From assembly GCA_963575745.1 (NCBI GenBank), contig CAUYUJ010007446.1, positions 452,501 to 516,500 on the forward strand: a stretch of 64,000 bases of DNA. The letters are read 5' to 3'. The notes below the pieces were generated by a model. That model was not told the DNA's origin, searched no databases, and worked only from the letters and a program-made list of their open reading frames with translations. This DNA is from Prorocentrum cordatum. Its lineage: Eukaryota > Sar > Dinophyceae > Prorocentrales > Prorocentraceae. Shown here piece by piece: positions 1 to 12,034 of the stretch. The translations under genes were made by a program, and so were the position numbers. Each line of letters starts with the position of its first letter. Position 1 is the stretch's first letter.

Positions 1-1180
1 GAGCTCAGATAGCCGGGGATGACCATTCTGGGTTGTAGTAATTCTGGGCTTGTGGATCAGCCTCCAGGTGGTCTGAGCGCACGGACTCGCGAAGCCAAGC
101 TTGCAGCGCGTGGCTATGATAGGATGCGGGCGCCCACAGCAACGCATCCGCAGCTGGCGCACAAAAACAGCAGTAGGCGTGGATATCCCGCGTGCGTTGA
201 CACATGCCCGCGAGGATCGAGATGGAGGCCACAGGTGGTGCGATTGGAGCTGCGGCAACCCAGGGATGATGGATGATATTCACCACTCCTGCCTGCGCAC
301 GCAGACCTTGCAGTGCCATCTGCCTCCGCGCTGGACCCAATGGCGCCAGCGGTCTCCAGCCTGGCGGGGCGGAGGTGGGCAACAGTAGGGGCCCTGCTGC
401 AATTGCGTGGCAGCACGTGGTTGGACAATCAGGTTTTCGCCGCAACTCGATCCCTCGTTGGATGTCCTCGCGGGGAAAAGCTGTCTTCACCTCGCGTTTG
501 GTAGCTTCGTTTTACGCGATGCACAACAAATTTATGGAGAGCGGGCGAACCGGCTTCTGCCGGCCATGCTCGCCGAGGAAAACTACGAGATTGCCTCCCC
601 AGCTGGAACAGGCAACGCGGGGCACGGCAGGGCCGTTCGCCGGGGGTGGCCGTATTTCCGGGGCGCGAGCGGCAGAATGCGAGCACGTAGTCACATCGAC
701 AGGGCCTCTGGCCGACTTTGATTTCGCCTCTGGCTGGCCAGCGGCAGGATGAGGACGTGCGCCCACGTAGCCCGGCGGCCGCGTCCGCCGAGAGGTTCCC
801 CGTCGCAGACAAGTCCGGAGTTTCACGAGATAGCCGGGGCCTGGAGGCCAAGGTGCATTGTTCGTCTTGCTCGCCGATCGTCGAGCATTCCGATTTACTG
901 GGTGGGGCGCGAGAGCTTGAGCATGCAGAACAAATAAAACAAGCATGGCCTGGTTGCAAGGTGATGCGACTTCATTAGTTTTTGTGAGAAGTGCCACCAG
1001 GTACACGCCTCGGGAACAAATCGGCGCAGCGGGGCGGCTTGGCGACCCGCGTTCAGCAGCCGCGCCGACATCCACGCGGCCACCCCGGCAATAGTTAAGG
1101 GAGCGGATAGAGGGGTGACATGGGGCGGGCGCGTCGCAGAGGAGGCGGCCCCCCTCTGCGCCCCATGACACGCGCGCGGT
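1..1180. other. No supported gene; GC-rich sequence
   Basis: Overlapping open frames exist on both strands, but position-specific GC counts over 61-240 do not favour any one of them (about 63, 68 and 57% for the three positions). I see no repeat array, RNA gene or recognisable protein motif here. Confidence 0.5.
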
Positions 1181-1199
1181 CTGCCGGGAATTTTTGCAT

Positions 1200-1870
1200 T
1201 TTCAGCGGGCGGGAGGGGGCCTCGGGGGGGGGCTGGGGAAGGGGGGGCAATTGCAGGGGGGTGGCTGGGGGAGGGGGGGGGCGGGGGAGGGGAGGGAAAA
1301 GGGGGATGGGGGGGGGGGGGGGGCGGCGCGAAGGGCCGACGATGAGCGACGAGGATCAGTTGCCGGGGCTGCGCACGGGCGGGCGCGGGTTCAGTTTGAT
1401 GGCGCTGCCCGGGCCAGTCCCCCGCCGCGGACAGAGGGGCCGCCTATTCCAAGGCCTCTTCCAATGCTGGGCCAATCAGACTGCTGGGTGGAGAGTGTCT
1501 GAACCCAGCGCCCTCGCGACTGCTGACCTCCTGGCTCTCCTGCGACGCGCTCAGAACGGGGTGGCGATCCGCCGTGGGCAGGGGGGGGGCGACGTTGGGC
1601 GCGCAGTCTTGTGGCCAGACCTGGGGCCGGAGATGGGGCCTGCCACGGCGTTTCCAAGTTTGGTTTCGCTCAGCTCGCCGGCGCAGATGCAACCCGAATG
1701 ATAACCGAGCACGAGCTGCGTTTTGCATCGGGGGCGCCCGGCATCGGCCGGCGGCTTCGCAGCAGAGGGAAATTCGAAGGAGCACGGGGGAAAGGGGGGG
1801 GGGGGGGCGGGGGGGGGGGCGGGGGACGTCGCGCTCCCTTCCCCTTCCATGACCCCCCGCCCCCCCCCCT
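1200..1870. repeat. G- and C-homopolymer-rich low-complexity tract
   Basis: Runs of G lie near 1225-1325, 1565-1590 and 1793-1825, and C runs near 1856-1872. More homopolymers occur downstream (G run 2465-2486, C runs near 2924-2938 and 3279-3301). Such runs are prone to length errors, so frame changes nearby should be read with caution. Confidence 0.85.
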
Positions 1871-2008
1871 TCCCCGCTCGAGCCACTTGGGCCCAGACGT
1901 CTGGTTTGGGCCGACTGCCGCGGCTGCGCGACGGCGCGCGAGGCAAACCGCACCGACCCCAATTTGGGAAGTCCCCCGCGGTTGCCAAAGCGGGAGATTC
2001 GTAGCACC

Positions 2009-2889
2009 ATGGCTTGCTTCTCCAACTCCCAGCGCAGCCCGGAGCTGGATGGAACGGGGCAGAATCGCTGTCGCGGACGCGGCCGCTTCGGGAGAGCGCC
2101 CAACGAGTGCGCGAGTTCCAAATTCAACCGCGGGGCGCGAATGCACTCGCTGGCGCCCGAGCAGAAATCCTGCCAGAGCCAGGCCCAGACAACGGACAAC
2201 AGCGCGGCGGCTTCGACGGTCGAAATCGCCGCGATCAAGTTCCTCGTCGCCAGAACTTCGGGCCCCCAGCTCAGGCAGCAGCTGCGTCAGAACATCCTGG
2301 CCCACGAGACTGCGGCGACGCCCGGCGACGACCGGAGCTGCGGCATGGAGCGTCGACCTGGATCGAAGCAGCGCCGCGCGCAATGGGGGCGTGGAAGGGC
2401 GCCGATAGCAATCGCGCCCTGCGCGCCAACAGCGCCCACAAGCTGCGCGCGGCCCTCCTGCGCGCGGGGGGGGGGGGGGGGGGGGGCGACGTCGCGGCGG
2501 GCGCCCAGTCGCCAGCAGTGGATGCAAAGGGGAAGACGTCAGTTTCAGTCGCCGAGCTCGAAGGAACCCAGCCGTCGAGCAGACCAGATGAACCGTCCGA
2601 AGGTCATGCGGCGGAGCCAAATCTCGATTTATTTGGGGGCGCGTCAGTCTTGGTCTTAGAGGCAACGGAACATCCAGTGCCAGCCGCTCGCCTGGTCAGC
2701 CCACGGGCGGCCCCGCCCCAGCGGGCGACGCCCATCCTCCGCGCGCTCGCGACCCGCCTTGCCCGGCGGAGGGGGTGCTCGGACGGGGCGCGGCGGCGCC
2801 GCCGCCTGGCCAGCGCGCCGGGCGCGGCGCCGCGCTGGCGGGTGGCCGCCCGCGCGCGGGCCCGCTGGTCCATCGGGGGTGGAGACTGA
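2009..2889 (+). CDS. Coding-like gene of unknown function with one frame change
   Basis: The ATG at 2009 sits in a good eukaryotic context (gtagcaccATGg). It opens a frame of about 110 codons in which roughly four of five third positions are G or C, against under 60% at first positions, which is a strong coding signature. The N-terminal part is Ser/Gln/Arg-rich and contains an amphipathic stretch (VEIAAIKFLV, then QLRQQLRQNILAH). Around 2330-2350 the coding signal moves to another frame, which runs through a glycine run encoded by the G tract at 2465-2486, then an acidic segment (DEPSEGHAAEPNLDLFGG), and stops at 2889. The two parts would give about 290 residues. The frame change could be a sequence indel, an unrecognised splice or decay. 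I recognise no domain. Confidence 0.5.
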
Positions 2890-3021
2890 GGGCGCCGGCC
2901 AGCCCGCTCTCGCGGCGCGGGCCCCCCCCCCCCCCCCTCTTCCCGCCCCCGCCCGCCCCGCCCCAGCGCGCGCGCGCCTGGCCCGCGGGGGCCAGGCGGC
3001 TCGCGCCCCCGCGGCCATGCC

Positions 3022-3200
3022 CCACCTCCCCCTCCTCCTCCTCCTCCTCCTCCTCCTACTCCTCCTCCTCCTCCCCTCCCCCTCCTTCTCCTCCCCCTCC
3101 TCCTCCTCCTCCTCCTCCTCCGCCTCCTCCTCCTCCTCCCTCCTCCTCCTCCTCTGCTGCTCCTTCACCCTCCTCTTCCTCTTCCCCCCCCTCTCCCCCC
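3022..3200. repeat. (CTC)n polypyrimidine tract
   Basis: About 180 bp of almost pure pyrimidine made of CTC/TCC triplets, the reverse complement of the GGA arrays seen elsewhere in the window. It is followed by a long C run (3279-3301). Leucine-, serine- and proline-rich frames read from it are artefacts of the repeat. Confidence 0.9.
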
Positions 3201-3855
3201 CCGGTCGCGGCCCCCCTCTCTCGGGCCCGGGGGCCACGTGCCAGCTCGCTGCGTCTTGCCGCGGGCCCGCGCAGGCGCCCCCCCCCCCCCCCCCCCCCCC
3301 CGCCGGTTCAGATTGCGTTAGAATTTAAGCGTGGCCAGCGAGGCTCCAGAGAGCGACGACGACGCGCGCCGCTGCGTTTTGTCTGGGGGCCCAGGGCGCA
3401 GACACCGCCGCCGCCCCCGTCTTCCCCTTTCCCCCTCCTTCCCCTTGTCGCAACTGCATTGTTGATTTGTTGTTCAGGCCCGGTTCAGTGCGTGAGTCTG
3501 CCAATTGCAGGTTGGCTTGCGCGGCGCCCCAGCCTACCCCGCGAACTCTTGATTCGCGATGTGGTTGTGTCGCGGCAATCGCACCGTTCACCAATGCCGT
3601 TTCAGCTGGGGCGCATCTTCTATAACGTTTCCCCCTGCCTGCGACTGGCGCAGGGGGCGGGGGGTAACTCTTTACCTTTGGCGCGCTCGAGCTCTTCCGG
3701 GCCACCGTTCGCCTCGCGAGTTGGCCGATCGCAGGCGAGCTTGCGGGTTGCGTCCCGTTTGCCTGGCGTTTCTTTGAAGGTTTCACGCGCCCGGAGCTCG
3801 GATTGCGGGTCCAGCGCGAGTTCTCATTGGACTGCCGAGTGGGCGCGAGCTGGCG

Positions 3856-4485
3856 GTGGCCGGCGTTGCTATTCGACCCCTGGAGGATGAGGCCAATGTT
3901 GTGGGGCCCAGCGCGCATCGCAGCTTCGCTGAAACACTTCTGGGCATGGGGCCTCGTCGAGTCGCCCATCGCCCCGGATGCGGCGAGCGCGGCGGCCTGC
4001 TGCGACGCGCCCAGGCTGGCGCCGCCCAGGGGCATGAGCACCCGGTCGCGGCGACTTCATCAACCCCAGAGAACACCTAAGGATCAACATCGAGGTGGTG
4101 CAGGCCAAGGAGCAGCATGCAGCCGACCTCAAGAAGAGCCACGAGGAGCGCTTCCTGTCTAGGAAGCGCCGCAAGGACGCCGAGGCCGAGGCGCAGCCCA
4201 CGGGGGCAGACCCCAAGGCGGCGGAGACGGCGGCGACGGAAGGGGCATCATCAGCGCCACCTTCAGCGGCAGCGGACGCGGCGCCAGCAGCCGAGCCTGG
4301 CGCGGCAGCAGGACAATCGCAGGAAGCAGCACATCAAAACCACGGCGGAGAAGTTTCCCAATTTCAAGTTCGAGGCTCAGGCCATCGCCGCGGGCAAGGG
4401 CGCTGCAGGCGCCGCCGCAGCCGCAGCCATGGGCAAGGGCAAGGGCCCCAGCTCTGGCACAGCGGAGGCGGGAATAGCGGCCTGA
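3856..4485 (+). CDS. Coding-like gene of unknown function with two frame changes
   Basis: Three adjacent frames join into one protein-like sequence. The first (3856 to about 4045) reads IRPLEDEANVVGPSAHRSFA. The second (about 4047-4310) reads REHLRINIEVVQAKEQHAAD and then a basic and acidic helix (SHEERFLSRKRRKDAEAEA) followed by an Ala/Pro linker. The third (about 4320-4485) reads QHIKTTAEKFPNFKFEAQAI, then a Gly/Ala/Lys tail, and stops at 4485. Third positions are very GC-rich throughout the middle part. The frame changes suggest small indels, missed introns or decay. Composition suggests a soluble charged protein. No family is recognised. Confidence 0.45.
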
Positions 4486-4619
4486 CTAGCACGAGCAGCG
4501 GCCACGGCCGACGCGCCTGGGCGGCCCTCGGCGCAGGCAGCCAAGCGCGCGCAGCGAGCCCGCGCCCTTGCGAGGTAGCGGTCAGCACGCCATCAGTTTC
4601 GTCGTCTTGAATGCCACGC

Positions 4620-5960
4620 CCATGTGAGACAGGGGACCCATTGAATCCCAGGCGGGCCCCAGGGGGTCCACCGAAACTCACGGGCTGCTTGCTGCGGGGA
4701 AGAAGTTGGTCAAGAAAGCTCGCCCTAATCATCTGCATCTCGCCAGTAATCGTGCGCTCGCTCATGCGATGGGCCAGCCCCCATGTCCCGCAGGGAGCAG
4801 TCAGACGAAGGAACAGAAGGACTGCTCGCGCAGGGCCACCTCCAGGCGCGCCAGCTGCATTCCAATGATGGGGCAAATCAGCGCACGCGCCAGGGCGCGC
4901 GCGCGCGCCGGGGCGGTTTCGCCCCGCCGCTGGTGCATTTCAAAAGCTACTCTGATGCAGCAATCTGCCTGTATGCGTGTCCACCTGTGCCCGCGGCCGG
5001 GGCGAGCGCCGCGCGCTGCCGACGCCTCGGCCCCCTCCTTGCCTTCTTGCAAGTGCCTCGGGTGGTGGCGGGAAATTTCGACGCGTCACCCCAGGCGCTG
5101 GAGCGCTCGGGTTTCTTGCCTTCGGTCGGGGGACTGTCCGAGACGCACCCCATTGGCGCCTATTGCTCGACGGGCCCCGCGGGGCCCCACTTGGGAAACT
5201 GCATGACTCAGTGTGCAGTCGCTCTGCTGCTGCGAGCACGGGAAATGCTTCGCCCGTGCTAGATGAGCCCTGGGCGCATCATGTAAGTGTAACGGCGCAG
5301 TATCACTCGTCCGGTCCGCAATCGGCAACCAGAACGTCGCCGCTGCCTGCCCCCCCCCCCCCCCCCAATCGAGACCCCGCAGGAAGCCCGCGCCTGGGCC
5401 CCGAGCGCCCCGGGCAAAAGCAGCCACTAGAGGCAAGAAGCAGCTCTCCAGGCTGCGCAGGGCTGAATAAGACAGCTCGATGTCTGGATTAGACAGCTCA
5501 ATGTTTGGAGGCCGCCTCGGCCCTCTTCCGCCAGCTGAGACCCCGAGGGCGCCCCTGATCGGAGCGGGTCAACGCCTGCCAACCAATCGGGGCTGAATCC
5601 GCCGCTCCCCTGGAGGGCGTCGAGGGCCGCGGCCCGCGGCGGGCCCTGGGCGGGCGCGCGTTGAGTTCCTTGTCGTGCCCGTGCAGAAGCGAGATGAGCC
5701 AGCGCGCGCCGAAGCGTCCGCACGCGCCGTCGATGTTGGTAGCGCGCGCGAGCTCGGCAGCTCTCGCTGCTGGCGCTGTCGGCCAGGGAATTGCATGTCC
5801 GCCCTCCAGGGCCAGGCCCCGTTCCGAACCAACACCACTGCCCATAAACATTTAGTGCGAGGTGCCTTTGGAGGCTTCGCGATGGCTCGTTGCGATCGGA
5901 AGCTCCTTGCAGCGAGAATAGGCGCCTGCATCGTCCGCGCGCGTGGGCAGGTGAGCCCGC
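4620..5960. other. No supported gene
   Basis: GC-rich sequence with a C run near 5350-5366 and no coherent frame, RNA or repeat that I can defend. The end of this stretch (after about 5690) carries weak matches to the degenerate repeat that becomes clear after 6390. Confidence 0.4.
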
Positions 5961-6179
5961 TATCTCCGTAGCGCGTCGTGTATTTTGGGGGCGTTCGTCT
6001 CGTGCGCGCGACGTGCCCGTCGTGGCCCCTGCGCCTCGTGTGCTTGGCGCGCCGCCGGTTCGCCTGGTCGCGCGGCGCGCTTGTCGCGGGTGGCCCTCGA
6101 TTTGTTTCGCGTTTTGTTCCCCACCCTCCCGCGCGGCATGTCCTCGCTCTGAGTTCGCGGCGTTTCGCGCCGCGTCCTT

Positions 6180-6255
6180 TCTGCTCTTCTCTCTTCTTCT
6201 TTCTCCTTCTCCTCTTCCTCCTGCTCTTTTTCTTTTCCGCCTCGTTTCCTCATCA
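6180..6255. repeat. CTT/CTC polypyrimidine tract
   Basis: Short pyrimidine-rich tract (CTTCTCTCTTCTTCTTTC and similar) immediately before the first degenerate array. Confidence 0.8.
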
Positions 6256-6389
6256 TCCACCCCCTTTTCTTTGGCGCGGTGTGCTTTCGTTTTGTGGCCG
6301 CGCCGAGGCAATTTCAGCGCGCCCATCGCGCCGCGCGCTGTTCGGTTGTCCCCGAGCGATTTGGTCTTGAATGTCCTTGTGGCGCACGC

Positions 6390-7420
6390 CGCGCGCCGGT
6401 GCCGCGACCAGTCTAGCGCGCCCATCGCGCGGCTTGCGGCCCCGTGCGCAACCCTGCCGACGCGTTGCGGTCGCGCGCCGCCCCCCCGACCATGCCAGAT
6501 CAATGTTCGCAAGGTTCGTGGCCCTCAACCGACACCCCGCAGGGCGCAGACCGCATGCCGCCGCCCAGATTATTTGAGGCCGCCCATCTCGCGGTTCGCG
6601 GCTCCATATTCTTTGGCAGTCCATCGAAGACGCCAGCGGCGCAGGCCGCGCGACGCGCCCGGGCCATTTCGACGCACCCGGCACGCAATTTGTGCCCCCA
6701 TAAGGGAGTGCCACGGGATGCCTCGCGGCATAAGCCGCTGATCACCGCCCAGACCATTTCAGTTCTTTCAATGCACACTTCGCGCGCGCCCAGGGGGATC
6801 CACCAAATGTTTTTTGGGCGCGAGACGCATGCCGCCGCGCAGGCCGTTGCAGCGGGCCCACCGAACGGCCAGCAGGCCCCGTGCGCAGCCCCCGAAAAGG
6901 GTTCTGTAGCACAGGGCGCATGTTGCCGCCCAGACCATGTCAAATCGCTCGTCATGCGTTTCGTGGAATCATCAAGAAGGGTTCCGCCGTAGGTGCTTGT
7001 GGCGCAGGCCGCGCGCCGCCGCCCAGACCATTTCAGCCGTCCTCGCACGATCTGCGGCCGCATTCGGATACTTCGCTGAAAAGGTCTCCGGGCGTAAACC
7101 GCTCGCCGCCGCCCAGACCATTGAGCGTGCGCCCCTCGCGGTTCGTGGCCTCATATGGAGCCCCGCCGAAGGCGTTTGTGTCGCGCGCCGCATTGCGCCG
7201 CCCAGGCGATTTCAGCAACGCTGCTCGCATGTTGAGTAGCCAAATCTGGAGCGCAGGCCGCGCGCCGCCGCCCCGGGCCAATTCAGCGCTGCCTCGCACG
7301 GCCCGCGGGCCCGCGCGGAGTTCCACCGATGAGTTTTGCGGCGCGGGCTGCTCGCCGCCGCACAGTCCATTGCATCGCAGTCTTCGCGCGGCCGGTGGTT
7401 TCCCGGGGAGCTCCACCGAA
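6390..7420. repeat. Degenerate tandem array, unit about 85-100 bp (array 1)
   Basis: The core GCCGCCGCCCAGACCATTTC recurs in diverged form near 6557, 6638, 6738, 6832, 6925, 7012, 7107, 7190, 7263 and 7349. Between the cores lie a CGCGGTTCGTGGCC-like block and a CCGAAGG-like block in the same order. Spacing drifts between about 75 and 100 bp, so frames are not conserved and no protein is implied. Confidence 0.8.
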
Positions 7421-7689
7421 GGCACTTGTTGTAGATTTCGCATGCGGACTCAATGCGTTTGTGCGCGTCGGGCGGTTTTGTCTATTTTTCGCACGGCATT
7501 AAAAAGAGGTTGGCTATTTCGCACGGTTCATTCTGTTTGTAGGGGCAGAAGGGGAAGAAACGGGCAAAGATGCCAGCACGATGGGAAAGAGCGATGACCA
7601 AGGTCATTATTTGAAGGATGATGCAGGCGAGAGGCGCCTCCAATAATTGGCGCGCGGAGTGCGCATTTGAGCGAGCAGCGCCGCCCAGC

Positions 7690-8230
7690 TACATGGAATT
7701 ATGGTGAGTCTCAGAGCTGACATTGCGCGCGGACGGCATTGGAGGAAGGATCGACGAGGAGGGCGCAGGAGCAGGAAGGAGGGGGGGGATGGGCACAGAC
7801 GGGGGCGGCGGGCAGGGCTGGCGGTGGGAGCCAGAGGGCTTGCGGCGGAGCCCATGGGAGGCTCCGCGAGGGACCCCATGAGCCCGCGGTGGGTCCTGAC
7901 CCCGTCCCCCGCGGTGGGCCCGGACTCCCCTCGGCATCGTTTTTTGTAGTTAAACAACATGAGAGAAGATTGTCGATGGGGGGTCCGAACCCACCGCTGC
8001 CCCAATGGGCGCTCCCGCGGCGGTGGGCCCCGACTCCCCATCGGCAGTGGTTTTGGACGTGTCCGGAAGGGCTTGGCACGGGCTCGGCAGGGCCCCCCGG
8101 CGCCCTCGACTCCGTTGCGACTGGGGGTCCGAAGCGCTGTTTGGGTCCCAGAGTTGTCGCGCCGTTGGGGGCGTGGGCGGGAGAGTCAAGCGATGTTGCC
8201 TGCAGATTACGCAACACTGGGTGCGCGAGA
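7690..8230. repeat. GC-rich stretch with short dispersed repeats
   Basis: The block GCGGTGGG(C/T)CC(C/T)GAC recurs near 7880, 7910 and 8020, with CCCCTCGGCATCG/CCCCATCGGCAGTG following two of the copies. The block separates the two copies of the 85-100 bp array. No gene is supported. Confidence 0.5.
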
Positions 8231-8554
8231 ATGAGCTGGTGGAGCCTGACCTGGGCCTGCAGTGGGCCGTCCTGCAGCTGTTTCGATGTCTTGTAGCAGT
8301 GCCATGTTAGGATTCAGTGTTCTTCTTTCGGCGGGCATCTTGATGACTTCCTGGTGCCCCATGGGGGGTCAATGAGCCGTTTTGGAAGCCTTGGGATTGC
8401 GTTGCAGCGGACTCCGTTTGCCTTCGCGCCGTCGTTCGCATGCCTTGGGAACGACGCGGAGGCGTTCGCACCGTCCAGAGATTAGTGTGATGGAACTTTC
8501 GGAGGCCGTAGTTTGTCCTTAATCATCCTGTCAGTTGGGCCCTCGCCGGCCAGT

Positions 8555-9370
8555 CCACCCGAATCCTTCACTCGCGCGGCTCGCGGCCCCGAAGGGGGCC
8601 CCGCCGAAGCCCGCGGCAGCGTGGGCCGCGCGCCGCTGCCCAGACCGCTTCAGAATGCGATTCGCATGGTTCGCGGCGCAGGAAGGAATTTGGCCGCAGC
8701 TTTTTTTTTTTGCCGCGGGCCGCGCGCCGCCGACCGCGCGCGCTCGACGCAATTATTGCGCGCATCGCGGCCTCATGGGGGTTTGCGCCGAAGGCTTCCG
8801 TCGGGCGCGCCGCGCGTCGCTGCCGAGAGCATTGCAGCGCGCTCCCACGCGGTTCGTGGCCCCACAGGGTGCTACGTCGAAGGATTTGGTCGCGCTGGCT
8901 GCTTGTCACCGCCCAATCCAATCCAGCACCCCCCTTGCGCAGTTCGGTGCCTCATGGGGAACTTGACCGAAATTCTCCGCTCCGGCGCTGGCCGCGCGCC
9001 GCTGGCCAGACTATTTCTGTTTGTAGTTATTGCAGCTCGTGGCCCCATGCGGAACCCAGCCGAAGGCCTTGTGGCACAGGCTGCTTTGCACTATCTGGAC
9101 TATGTCAGCACGCCCTGACACAGTTCGCGGCCTCATAGAGGACGTCGCCACAGGCTTTTGAAGCACGGGCCGCTTGCCGCCCCCCAAGCCATTGCAGTTA
9201 TTCGTCGCGCGGTTCGTGGCGCCATGGGAAACTCCACAGGAAGCCTTCGTAGCACGGGCCGCGCGCCGCCGCCCGGACCATGTCTGCGCATGCTTCGCGC
9301 GGCTCGTGGCCTCCAGAGGGGGTGCACCGAAGATGTTTGTGGCAGAGCCCGCGTTGACACTCGATGTGCT
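8555..9370. repeat. Degenerate tandem array, unit about 85-100 bp (array 2)
   Basis: Same family as array 1. GGCCGCGCGCCGCTGCCCAG-type cores recur near 8620, 8720, 8815, 8900, 8990, 9170 and 9260, each preceded by a CGGTTCGTGGCCCCATGGGG-like block. About 1.1 kb of other sequence separates the two arrays. Confidence 0.75.
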
Positions 9371-9479
9371 GGTGTGTGTTGTATGCGAATTGCGATATGA
9401 AAAGGGTTGGCTACTTCGCAAGAGTAAGTATATGTGCGTATGTGCGGGGGGGGGCATTCGTGGAGTTGTCTCAGTGAAT

Positions 9480-10830
9480 GCGTAGAGCTGAGTTTGGCGT
9501 TTGGACGGCTGGTAATGTAAGTCATGCCAAACTTTCAACGCGCACTTGAGCCTCGCATGAGAAGTGCCTTCGCCGTCAGCCCCGATCTCGGGCGAGCCAC
9601 GCGCGGCGCTGCAGACATCCCGCAAGACCGCCTTCACCACAAATATGCGCGAGGCGCGCAAATAGTGGCACACAACTGCCAGACGCGCAACAAAACGTAG
9701 GATTCGTTGCTTCGCTGCGCGACGACAGTATAGCATTGCGGATGGGCCAAGGGCATTGCATGACAGCAGCGCGGTAACACATGACGCAGCCAACCCTGGC
9801 CACCCTCGGGTGGACGCGGTGGGTTCGGCCCCGATTGCTCGGCAGTTACTCGGTGGGGATTTTCTGGGCGGCCGCGTTTTTGAGTTTGGCGATGACAGAG
9901 ACGCTTGGCCGGAGGGGGGGGGCATTTTCCAGGAGTTCCCCCAGGGCCAGCAAAGCGCCGCTCTCGCCCCCGCCTCCCCCGATCCAAATGGCGAGGCCCA
10001 GGCAGGGGCCCCGTGCCTCTGCTTTCGCTCGCCAGCAAAGCGTTGGAATCGCGTCGGGGCCCAAGTTGGTTTCGCTCCGACGTCCGTCTGCAAAATGCAC
10101 GCGCGATGCACGTTTTCGCGCTGCGCCCGTTTCGGCTCGAGCCAAATGCAGGCCCTCGCGGAGGCGCTTCGTGGGCAACCTCACTCGAAGCAGCCTCTTG
10201 CGCGCGCCATTCGCGTCAGGCTCCAGGTGGGCCCAGTCGACCACGGGGCCGCAGTTTTCGCGTCGGCGAACTCCACAAAGCCGAGCGCGAACACCTACGG
10301 CCGGCCACAATTATCGCATCCACGTCGCGCCGCAGGCTTCGGAATAATAGCGCCGAGCAGATCAGGGATCTCAATGGCGCCCTGGTCGCGCCGCGCAACG
10401 AGATGCCCGACGACGCCGCCGCGGCCCCGAGGCCCCCGGAACCAGCGCGGGCAAGCCTTTAGCGCTCATTGCGCGCGCAGGGCGATTTCTCAGACCAACC
10501 GATTGGCGATTTTGAGTTGCTAGTGCGCAAAGTCCGTGGGCGAGCCCAGGGGGGGGCGGCGCATTCGCCGCTCTATCGTTTCACGGGGCGGGTGGGCAGC
10601 CCAGAAGCAACCAGATTGTCGCGCAGAGGTGCGAGAGACGAGCCGTTGTTCAGTCCGAGAATCACATCATCAGGCACACATGTTTGAAATATTGAAGCTA
10701 CCGCGGGCCCAAACTCGGCGAGCGGCGGCTCGGTGCCTGAAGCTGAGGGCCCCATCGACTTTGACGCAACATTCAATCATGTCAGGCATGTGGAGCAGGA
10801 CGGGCCCACGGCTGATTGGGGCCCGCTTAA
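9480..10830. other. Unassigned GC-rich sequence with conflicting open frames
   Basis: Open frames of 150-360 codons overlap on both strands and none shows a clear third-position signal. The one local motif of note is the minus-strand peptide GFVEFADAKTAAPW (10241-10282), which resembles the RNP1 part of an RRM but is preceded by an in-frame stop. Confidence 0.35.
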
Positions 10831-10833
10831 TGT

Positions 10834-11187
10834 TAGACCAGCCACAAAAAGGATGCTACCAAATATTGGCCAAAGAGCGCGCCGGTTGTCGCCGTTGGAT
10901 TTCGAGAGGGCCCCAGACTCAGGCATCAGAGAACTCGCCACGGTTTGCGAGGCGATGGATCCGGCGCTTCCCAGGCCGAAGCGAACGCAATTGATGGCTA
11001 CGTGGTGCCGAAGCAGCTGCGCGCAACAGATCGAGCCATCGGCGCCCGCGCAAAGCTTCCCCGGATTCGATCAACGCGCCGCGAGGCAGTCGTTGCAGCG
11101 CGGGCTTAGCTGAACGACCCCGAAGAGAACGCGGCCATCCTCGGGAACGCCGCTCTCCGCGAGGCGTTCCTGCGAGCGCTGGGTTGA
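10834..11187 (+). pseudogene. Coding-like frame of unknown function, in-frame TAG
   Basis: Reading from just after a stop at 10831, one frame gives KYWPKSAPVVAVGF, then QAEANAIDGYVVPKQLRATD and TRREAVVAARA, followed by TAG at 11107-11109. The same frame continues with LNDPEENAAILGNAALREAF and ends at TGA 11185-11187. Most third positions after 10970 are G or C. There is no ATG near the start, so this could be an exon or a 5'-truncated copy. The sequence ...GCTTAG|CTG would also suit a splice acceptor, in which case the TAG is intronic. Function unknown. Confidence 0.4.
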
Positions 11188-12034
11188 GAGTCGGCTCATC
11201 GATTATCACTGCCGATAGGAAATTTGACATTTGATGCAAAGGGCCTGCGTGGCGTTGCATCATGCGACCCCCTGATAGCATGAGCCCACGAGGTCGGCTT
11301 TCTCCGGCAACGCTGCATTTTGAGCTCCTCCAGCGCCCGGCGCCTCGCGCTCTGAGACAGGGCGTTTGCGACTTCCCTGAGCCATTGCACCGGCAGCGAG
11401 GCGAAGAGCAAATTGGCGGAAGAAACAACCATGCAGGTGGACGAGGTGCGAAAGGGTTAGAAGAAGCCATCGCGGCAAAAGAAATGAGCAAATTAAATAC
11501 ACGCGCGCTAAGCGGACTATGTGGGAATCTGGTCGGTAGCAGGCGGGGCCCGAGACCGACCCGACGAGACCGGAATCTTGCAGTTTCATAGAGCGGTTGC
11601 ACCAGCGCGCAATGTCAATGCGTCCGTTTCAGGGCGCTGCGCGAGGTCTCAGGTCTGGTGCGTTTTGGCGGGACGATGTTGCGCCCAGTCCTTCGAGTCA
11701 TCGCAGCCAGACGCCCATCTTTTACATGCCGCATGTCGGCCGGCGGCTTGACTCAGAACATCAACAGTTCAGGGGCAGTTTCCAACGATTGTTTGCCGGA
11801 GCTCATCGGCACGCGCCGAGGTTGCGCAAAGCAGAGATATTTGGCGGCAGTCAAATCAGCGGCGCTCTGCGAGCGCATGCCCGACGCGAGCGGGCTTCGC
11901 CGTCGAGGCGCGCTCGGGTGGCCTACTAGCGTTGCGACTTGGCGGGTTCGGATGCGATTTTTCGCAGATGCCTTCCGCCGCGGGATGGGGCGAAGTGCCG
12001 GGCATCATCATCAGGCGCGTAGCTCACAGCGCTT

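Noticed and set aside
5-490. 161-codon minus-strand ORF at the window edge
   Set aside because: Position-specific GC does not separate it from the opposite strand, and no motif is recognised.
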